Made by a program: the position numbers and the translations under genes. From Desulfurococcales archaeon ex4484_204 (GTDB lineage Archaea > Thermoproteota > Thermoprotei_A > Sulfolobales > NBVN01), in NCBI GenBank assembly GCA_002255065.1, contig NJEF01000098.1, positions 1 to 5,119 on the forward strand: a DNA stretch of 5,119 nt, in the 5' to 3' direction. Under the pieces are notes generated by a model that was not told where the DNA came from, did no database searches, and was given only the letters and a program-made list of their open reading frames with translations. Every line of letters starts with the position of its first letter. Within the stretch, counting starts at the first letter, position 1. Below, piece after piece: positions 1 to 3,746 of the stretch.

Positions 1-315
1 ATGATGGGCAGGGTCTATGTAAACGTAATGGTGGTTGACGACGAAGCTGGCTCTCGAAGAGTTGTCGCTGTATGCGATGAGGAGCTCTTAGGTAAGGTCT
101 TTAAGGAGGGCAGGATAACGCTAGTAGTGAATAAGGAGTTCTTTAAGGGGAGCCTAGTCGACCTAGATGAAGCTATCGAGTACTTAAGATACGCATATAC
201 TGCGATGCTTGTTGGTGAGAGGATAGTTAGTGAGGCGTTAAGGCTCAGGCTCATACACCCTGAAGCAGTTATTAGAGTGTCTGGGGTACCTTTTGCACAA
301 ATAGTTAGGATTTAA
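1..315 (+). CDS. DUF424 family conserved archaeal protein
   Basis: This is a small conserved archaeal protein of unknown biochemical function. The 104-residue product matches the DUF424 pattern: an N-terminal strand region (VYVNVMVV), the hallmark CDEELLGK at residues 25-32, a central LVGER (70-74) in a helical stretch, and a C-terminal GVPFAQ (95-100) where family members usually have GVPHAQ or similar. Length is normal for the family. ATG occurs at both codon 1 and codon 2. Because the window begins at the first ATG, upstream signals cannot be seen and the true start may be either, or earlier. It is the first visible gene of the cluster. Its stop at 313-315 overlaps nothing, but the GGTG ribosome binding site of the next gene begins two bases later. 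The placement suggests a translation-linked role, which is inference only. There are no membrane segments or catalytic motifs that I recognise. Confidence 0.85.
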   Translation: MMGRVYVNVMVVDDEAGSRRVVAVCDEELLGKVFKEGRITLVVNKEFFKGSLVDLDEAIEYLRYAYTAMLVGERIVSEALRLRLIHPEAVIRVSGVPFAQIVRI

Positions 316-316
316 G

Positions 317-330
317 GGTGAGCGGGTACG
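317..330 (+). promoter_or_regulatory. GGTG ribosome binding site that decides the NMD3 start (ACG)
   Basis: GGTG at 317-320 is followed after seven bases by ACG at 328-330. The aIF1A gene shows the same arrangement: GGTG at 1364-1367, seven bases, then GTG at 1375. The KH gene is nearly the same, with GAGGT at 2527-2531 before ATG at 2539. No other start candidate in the NMD3 frame lies within reach of this site. ACG differs from ATG by one transition, so either rare ACG initiation or a single-base sequence error would explain it. Confidence 0.5.
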
Positions 331-1362
331 GGTAGGAGGTTCTGTGTTAGGTGCGGTAGGGAGGAGGGGGTGGGTAACCCAATAATCGATGGGCTATGCC
401 CTAAGTGCTTTGTGAAGGAAAGGAGGATATTAGAGCTACCAGCAGTTATTAAGTTAACCACCTGTCCTATGTGTGGCTCAGTACTGCTAGGTGGTGAATG
501 GGTTAGGGTTACTGGTGGTCTAAACTTAGCCCTTGAGAAGCTGCTAAACGAGTCGTATGTTAAGAGGGAGAACGTATATCCGGGGTTCTCGAACGTTAAG
601 GTTAGTGTTAGGGGTGTAGATGTAGGTAGGGCTAGCTTAATCGTAAGTGGTTTTTACAGGGATGCAGTGGTTACCCAGGAGTTAGTTGTCGGGGTTAGGG
701 TTAGTAAGAGGTTATGCCCTAAGTGCTTAAGCCTAAAGACAGGTGCGTACAGCGCTTTAGTCCAGGTGAGGTACGAGGGTAGAGGCGGCTTTAACGTAGC
801 TAGCGTTGTGAGCGATGTTTTAAGTAGGTATCGAGAGTTACGGGAGAGCATCAGCGATATAGAGGAGGTTAGGGACGGTATCGACATTAAATTCATCGAT
901 CAGAGCGCTGCGAGGAACTTAGCGGTAGTACTTAAGAGGACCTACGGTGCGAGGATTAAGCACTCATGGAAGGGTGCAGGGCTTGTTAGGGGTAAGAGGC
1001 GTTCAAAGCTAACTGTGTCGGTAAGGCTACCAGCTCTTGGGAGCGGAGACGTCATTGAGTTTGAAGGTGACCTAATTAAGGTTACTGATGTTGGTGGGGG
1101 TAGGGTGGTTGCAGTAAGGCTTAGCAATGGTAAGGTGGTTAAGCTCGCAATGGATGCTTTATGGGGTAGGGGTTTTAAGAGGTTAACGGAGAAGGACTAC
1201 AAGGTCTCTGTAGGCAGGATTCTTGCTTATGAAGGAGGTAAGGCAGTTGTTCAAGACATTAGCTCCGGCGAGGTATACCGCCTCCCTATCCCGAGGATTG
1301 TCGATTACGGTGCTGAGGTTAAGATATTAACTTATAAGGGAAGAACATACCTTATGATATGA
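328..1362 (+). CDS. nmd3: NMD3-family ribosome-associated zinc protein, probable ACG start
   Basis: This is an archaeal homologue of NMD3, which in eukaryotes is the 60S export adaptor; the archaeal protein is thought to act on large-subunit maturation or quality control. Read from 328 it has 344 residues and four CxxC knuckles: C6/C9, C24/C27, C46/C49 and C130/C133. The fourth sits in the typical NMD3 context CPKCLSLKTGAYSALVQVR. A beta-rich C-terminal part follows, as in the family's OB-like and SH3-like domains. The first in-frame standard start is GTG at 370, but starting there deletes the first knuckle (CVRC, 343-354). The frame is open back to a TGA at 319-321 with no ATG, GTG or TTG. 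ACG at 328 lies 11 nt after the start of a GGTG site (317-320), the same spacing as in the next gene, and gives the family-like N terminus (M)GRRFCVRCG. The family call is firm; the start is inference. Confidence 0.9.
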   Translation, partial: TGRRFCVRCGREEGVGNPIIDGLCPKCFVKERRILELPAVIKLTTCPMCGSVLLGGEWVRVTGGLNLALEKLLNESYVKRENVYPGFSNVKVSVRGVDVGRASLIVSGFYRDAVVTQELVVGVRVSKRLCPKCLSLKTGAYSALVQVRYEGRGGFNVASVVSDVLSRYRELRESISDIEEVRDGIDIKFIDQSAARNLAVVLKRTYGARIKHSWKGAGLVRGKRRSKLTVSVRLPALGSGDVIEFEGDLIKVTDVGGGRVVAVRLSNGKVVKLAMDALWGRGFKRLTEKDYKVSVGRILAYEGGKAVVQDISSGEVYRLPIPRIVDYGAEVKILTYKGRTYLMI

Positions 1363-1374
1363 AGGTGCTATCTA

Positions 1375-1698
1375 GTGGTTAAGAAGAAGGAGAGCGAGGA
1401 AGAGGAAATCCTGCTGCCTACGGAGGAGGGCCAGGTGATATGCGTTGTAACGGAGATAATCGGGGCTAACTACGTTAAGGTCTTCTGCATGGATGGTAAG
1501 GAGAGGATGGCCAGGATCCCCGGTAAGTTGAGGAGGAGGGTCTGGATCAACCCTAAGGACGTGGTTTTACTGGGTATTTGGGAGTTCAACGACCGTAAGG
1601 GCGACGTCCTTTACAGGTATAGCAGAGATGAGAGGAAGAAGCTAGTGGAGATGGGTTACTTCGACCCAAGCCTACTGGAGCTTGAGGGTGGTGCTTGA
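1375..1698 (+). CDS. eif1a: Translation initiation factor aIF1A
   Basis: This is archaeal initiation factor 1A, the homologue of eIF1A and bacterial IF1. It binds the small subunit at the A site and helps start-codon selection. The 107-residue product has a charged N-terminal tail (KKKESEEEE) and then an S1-like OB fold at about residues 15-85. The OB fold carries the family signature in order: EGQVICVVTEIIGANYVKV, then ARIPGKLRRRVWI, then DVVLLGIWEF and GDVLYRYS. A short helical tail ending in FDPSLLELEGGA follows. The start is GTG at 1375, with GGTG at 1364-1367 seven bases upstream; the preceding in-frame stop is the NMD3 TGA, 12 bases before. Its own stop (1696-1698) overlaps the TTG start of Rio1 by four bases, which suggests translational coupling. 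Length and content are normal for the family. Confidence 0.97.
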   Translation: MVKKKESEEEEILLPTEEGQVICVVTEIIGANYVKVFCMDGKERMARIPGKLRRRVWINPKDVVLLGIWEFNDRKGDVLYRYSRDERKKLVEMGYFDPSLLELEGGA

Positions 1699-2513
1699 GC
1701 AGCAAAGATATAGATAGATACCTAGACTTCTACTATAGAGTAACAGGTAAGGAGCGTAGGGAGGTTGATAAAGACCTATTCGAGACCATTGAGGAGGTCT
1801 TCGATGTAGCAACCGTTAAGGCTATACTCGACCTAGTTAGGAGGGGGATGCTGTACGAGTTAAAGGGTGTTGTAAGTGCGGGCAAGGAGGCCAGGGTATA
1901 CTGGGGTGTAGATAAGGAGGGGAGGGACCTAGCAGTTAAGATCTACTTAACAACATCAGCGGAGTTTAGGAAGGGTATTCTCAAGTATATAAGGGGTGAC
2001 CCAAGGTTTGAGGGCAAGGTGCCTAGCTCCTTTAGAAAGCTTATAATGTTATGGGCTAGAAAGGAGTTTCGCAACTACAAGTTAATGTATGAGACAGGTG
2101 TCTCGGTACCTAAGCCAATAGCTCAGCACGAGAATATTTTGATCATGGAGTTCATAGGGGAGAGAGGTCGGAGGGCGCCGCTGCTTAAGGAGGTAGTGCT
2201 TAGTGAGGACGCGTACTACGAGCTATTTAAGGGGCTATTACTCGATGTTAGGAAAATGTACTTAAGGGCAGGTCTCGTCCACAGCGACTTAAGTGAGTAC
2301 AACGTAATGATATGGAGGGGTAGGCACTACATAATAGATGTAAGCCAGTCTGTTAAGAGGACCCATCCAAACGCTATGGACTTCCTCAAGAGGGACCTAC
2401 GTAATATACACAGGTACTTTAGGGACGAGCTAGGTCTTGAAGTACCCTCGGTGGAGGTTATGTTTAAATACGTAATAGGTCATGAGGAAATGTTTTCTAA
2501 CCCTATAAACTAA
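1695..2513 (+). CDS. rio1: RIO-type protein kinase/ATPase Rio1
   Basis: Rio1 is an atypical serine kinase/ATPase that acts late in small-subunit maturation. In archaea it is found with ribosome biogenesis genes, as here. The 272-residue product shows the Rio1 layout: a helical N-terminal region (1-55), the nucleotide loop SAGKEARVY at 61-69 (family STGKEANVY), the invariant lysine K82 in LAVKIY, the hinge MEFIGE at 151-156, the catalytic loop HSDLSEYN at 196-203 (D198, N203), and the metal-binding D215 in IIDVSQSV. The C terminus then runs through FLKRDLRNIHRYF. All key residues are present, so it should be active. The start is TTG at 1695, inside the aIF1A stop (TTGA), with GGTG at 1687-1690 just upstream; a TTG start and four-base overlap fit coupled translation. 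The next gene begins 25 bases after its stop. Confidence 0.97.
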   Translation: MSSKDIDRYLDFYYRVTGKERREVDKDLFETIEEVFDVATVKAILDLVRRGMLYELKGVVSAGKEARVYWGVDKEGRDLAVKIYLTTSAEFRKGILKYIRGDPRFEGKVPSSFRKLIMLWARKEFRNYKLMYETGVSVPKPIAQHENILIMEFIGERGRRAPLLKEVVLSEDAYYELFKGLLLDVRKMYLRAGLVHSDLSEYNVMIWRGRHYIIDVSQSVKRTHPNAMDFLKRDLRNIHRYFRDELGLEVPSVEVMFKYVIGHEEMFSNPIN

Positions 2514-2538
2514 TAATTTAGGAGTTGAGGTAACGGTT

Positions 2539-3153
2539 ATGAGTAGTGGTAAGGACTTGAAGCCCTCAGTTATACCTGGGGTTACTAAGCTTTACTTAAG
2601 GGTCCCGCTGGATAGGGTAGGCGTATTAATTGGCGGTAGAGGTGCCGTGCTGAGGGAGTTAGAGGGTAGGACAGGTGTTAAGGTAGTTATTGATAGTGAG
2701 GACGGATCGGTAGTTATAGAACCTCCAACACCCGCTACACCTGTTTACAACCTGCTTAAGGCTAGGGAGTTCATTAGGGCTATCGCAGTTGGATTCCCAC
2801 CTGAGAAGGCGTGGAGACTTCTAGAGGAGGATCAGGTACTAATCGTGATAAACCTTAAGGACGTTGTCGGGAGCTCTATAAACCACTTAACGAGAATTAA
2901 GGGTAGGATAATAGGTGAGGGCGGTAAGGTCAGGAGGAATTTAGAGGAGATGACGGGGACGTATATAACTATATACAATGACCTAGTATCCATAATAGGT
3001 GATTACGAGTCAGCCCGGGTTGCAAGAGAGGCTATAGAGATGATAATAAGGGGGAGACAGCACTCAACAATATACAGATACGTTGATAGAGCGATGAGGG
3101 AGATAAAGAGGAAGAGGATAACGAGTCTATGGCTTAAACCCTACAACCCGTGA
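2539..3153 (+). CDS. dim2: Two-KH-domain RNA-binding protein, archaeal Dim2/Pno1-like
   Basis: This is the archaeal relative of eukaryotic Dim2/Pno1, an RNA-binding factor of small-subunit assembly that contacts the 3' end region of 16S rRNA. The 204-residue protein has two KH modules. The first has the GxxG loop GGRG at 32-35 in VGVLIGGRGAVLRELE, followed by EGRTGVKVVID. The second has GEGG at 126-129 in KGRIIGEGGKVRRNLEEMTG (121-140), then YITIYNDLVSIIGDYESARVAREAIEMII. A basic helical tail (REIKRKR) follows. The second KH, with its IIGEGGK loop, is the family hallmark. ATG at 2539 has GAGGT at 2527-2531. The gene follows Rio1 by 25 bases, consistent with shared transcription and a shared role. 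Its stop codon TGA (3151-3153) lies inside the C box of a candidate guide RNA that starts in the 3' end of this gene. Confidence 0.93.
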   Translation: MSSGKDLKPSVIPGVTKLYLRVPLDRVGVLIGGRGAVLRELEGRTGVKVVIDSEDGSVVIEPPTPATPVYNLLKAREFIRAIAVGFPPEKAWRLLEEDQVLIVINLKDVVGSSINHLTRIKGRIIGEGGKVRRNLEEMTGTYITIYNDLVSIIGDYESARVAREAIEMIIRGRQHSTIYRYVDRAMREIKRKRITSLWLKPYNP

Positions 3154-3209
3154 TGAAGAAATCCTTACTGAGCTACACCAGCGGTGATGTTGGGCCAAAG
3201 CACTGAGGC
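3147..3209 (+). ncRNA. Box C/D guide sRNA candidate overlapping the KH gene 3' end
   Basis: The + strand shows all four boxes of an archaeal C/D sRNA in order. C box GTGATGA is at 3150-3156 (exact), then an 11-nt guide (AGAAATCCTTA, 3157-3167), then D' box CTGA at 3168-3171 (exact). After a 12-nt spacer come C' box GTGATGT at 3184-3190 (one mismatch), a 12-nt guide (TGGGCCAAAGCA, 3191-3202) and D box CTGA at 3203-3206 (exact). CC before C and GG after D could form a short terminal stem. Guide lengths fit the family; the D'-C' spacer is longer than usual. By the N+5 rule the predicted target strings are TGCTTTGGCCCA (methylated at the fifth base, U) and TAAGGATTTCT (fifth base, G). I could not assign these targets. 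The C box contains the KH stop codon, so the RNA would be processed from, or overlap, the operon mRNA. Confidence 0.65.
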
Positions 3210-3255
3210 CTTAAAGGATCTAGGCTGGGTTACCGTTTCCTCTAACTGTATCGCT

Positions 3256-3270
3256 CCTTTTTGTTTTGTT
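3256..3270 (+). terminator. T-rich transcription terminator for the operon
   Basis: A pyrimidine/T-rich tract (five T, G, four T, G, two T at 3258-3270) follows the KH gene and the guide RNA candidate by about 50-100 nt. Archaeal RNA polymerase typically stops at such oligo-T runs without needing a hairpin. It is the only strong T tract between the operon and the next + strand gene. On the minus strand the same segment is an A/C-rich linker. Confidence 0.45.
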
Positions 3271-3300
3271 GTGATTGGTTTTCGTTGGTTCCTCCTCGCC

Positions 3301-3427
3301 TGGGGGGCTCACCCCGCTGTTCATCCCGTGGGTGATATCATCCCCTGCATGGAGGTCTGCAGACCCATAGTAGGACTGGAGCCTCGGCTTATTGAACCGC
3401 CGCTCTGCCTAGCTGAGCTACGGGCCC
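3301..3427 (-). other. GC-rich hairpin-forming noncoding stretch downstream of a TATA promoter
   Basis: Downstream of the minus-strand promoter lies about 125 nt of GC-rich sequence with several small inverted repeats. They include GCTC/GAGC (tRNA-like D stem), CGGC/GCCG at 3402-3385, the perfect palindrome GGTCTGCAGACC at 3354-3365, the near-palindrome GGGTGATATCATCCC at 3330-3344, and the stem GGGG/CCCC around CTCA at 3304-3315. It ends at an A/C-rich linker (minus strand 3290-3256). No convincing protein is encoded. The features suggest a structured RNA that begins with a tRNA 5' half, but I recognise no RNase P, SRP or other known RNA core in it. Confidence 0.3.
3397..3427 (-). tRNA. tRNA 5' half (split-tRNA half or remnant); no 3' half found
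   Basis: Read on the minus strand from 3427, the sequence gives a textbook tRNA 5' half. It has a 7-nt acceptor strand GGGCCCG (3427-3421), TA at positions 8-9, D stem GCTC, D loop AGCTAGGCA with the GG pair, D stem GAGC, G26, and GCGG as the start of an anticodon stem. It resembles archaeal tRNA-Lys or tRNA-Ile 5' halves (from memory). What follows does not complete a cloverleaf. The anticodon loop would be TCAATAA with C at position 33, there is no GTTCRANYC T loop, and no CGGGCCC strand pairs with the acceptor anywhere downstream on this strand. A good TATA/BRE promoter about 40 nt upstream argues for a live transcript. Options are the 5' half of a split tRNA, an intron-rich tRNA with unrecognised exons, or an integration remnant. 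Confidence 0.45.
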
Positions 3428-3465
3428 TCCATTCTTCATCTATCAATACGTGCTTGGCGACAGGG

Positions 3466-3477
3466 TTTATAACTTTT
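3466..3477 (-). promoter_or_regulatory. TATA box and BRE for the tRNA-like transcript
   Basis: The minus strand reads AAAAG (BRE-like, 3477-3473) directly before TTATAAA (3472-3466), a strong archaeal TATA box. Transcription would start near 3443, about 16 nt before the tRNA-like G1 at 3427, leaving a short leader as in pre-tRNAs. The same box read on + (TTTATAA) lies 31-37 nt before the small zinc protein ATG and could serve it too, but a BRE-like purine run is lacking on that side. Confidence 0.55.
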
Positions 3478-3502
3478 AGTAGTTATTAGTTAAGGAGCTG
3501 TA

Positions 3503-3652
3503 ATGACGTCCTGGAGGTTAAGGTGTACGGTGTGTGGTACTGAGTGGGTTCTTAAAGTGAGCTACAACATCTCGGATTTTAAGAGGCTATATCATTACTG
3601 CAGGGTGTGTAGGAGAAATACATTCCATGAAATCCTTGGTAGAATAGTTTGA
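3503..3652 (+). CDS. Small two-knuckle zinc protein (49 aa)
   Basis: This short open frame encodes 49 residues with two CxxC pairs: C8/C11 in LRCTVCGTEW and C33/C36 in YHYCRVCRRNTFHEILG. Four cysteines spaced this way are a zinc-ribbon signature. The second half (CxxC, basic residues, T-x-H-E) resembles the N-terminal knuckle of ribosomal protein eL42 and similar small RNA-associated zinc proteins. That is resemblance only, and I cannot name the family. The start is supported by GGAG at 3494-3497 five bases before ATG, and by an in-frame stop at 3491-3493. It stands alone on + between two noncoding RNA candidates, and no partner gene is visible. A TATA-like TTTATAA at 3466-3472 could give a short 5' leader. 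It is probably real, given the cysteine pattern, W/Y/H content and ribosome binding site. A role in ribosomes or transcription is a guess. Confidence 0.75.
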   Translation: MTSWRLRCTVCGTEWVLKVSYNISDFKRLYHYCRVCRRNTFHEILGRIV

Positions 3653-3664
3653 AGCTGTGTGTCT

Positions 3665-3716
3665 TATCAGTGGAGGTTCATGTCCTCATAGGTCGGGCCG
3701 GCAACGATCATCATCG
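3665..3716 (-). ncRNA. Box C/D guide sRNA candidate, D' guide likely to 16S rRNA
   Basis: On the minus strand the order is C box ATGATGA (3714-3708, exact), 11-nt guide TCGTTGCCGGC (3707-3697), D' box CCGA (3696-3693, one mismatch), 3-nt spacer, C' box ATGAGGA (3689-3683, one mismatch), 12-nt guide CATGAACCTCCA (3682-3671) and D box CTGA (3670-3667, exact). Guide lengths and the short D'-C' spacer are typical of archaeal C/D sRNAs, which direct 2'-O-methylation with L7Ae, Nop5 and fibrillarin. The D' target string GCCGGCAACGA contains GGCAACGA, which from memory matches the conserved archaeal 16S segment near E. coli position 1100, with methylation predicted at the G just before CAACGA. The D target TGGAGGTTCATG is unassigned. 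The terminal stem is weak. It lies 32 nt past the thrS stop on the same strand and could be processed from its 3' UTR. Confidence 0.7.
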
Positions 3717-3746
3717 TGAGGTTAGTGTAGTTAAGTAAAATAAGGT

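Noticed and set aside
318..342. Frameshift joining GTG at 318 to the NMD3 frame
   Set aside because: It needs a missing or extra base and ignores that GGTG at 317-320 is perfectly placed as a ribosome binding site for ACG at 328. It is kept only as an alternative explanation.
3191..3427. Closing helix GGGCC (3427-3423) with GGCCC (3196-3192) making a 236-nt minus-strand RNA or tRNA acceptor
   Set aside because: Only five pairs form before a C/T mismatch, no T arm precedes the 3' strand, and that segment is better explained as the antisense of the + strand guide RNA.
3340..3427. Complete tRNA ending near GCAGACCTCCA (3360-3350)
   Set aside because: The overall length fits a tRNA with CCA, but only three of seven acceptor pairs form, the T loop would be TACTATG, and position 33 is C. 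It is at best a decayed tRNA.
3191..3430. RNase P RNA or SRP RNA
   Set aside because: I looked for the P4/CR I core (GAGGAAAGTCC), the ACAGAA core and the SRP helix 8 motif on both strands and did not find them.
3184..3489. 101-codon open frame on + in the intergenic gap
   Set aside because: The composition is unlike the neighbouring proteins (low lysine/arginine, many cysteines and prolines). It has no recognisable domain, and it overlaps the guide RNA, the T-rich terminator and the antisense tRNA-like sequence.
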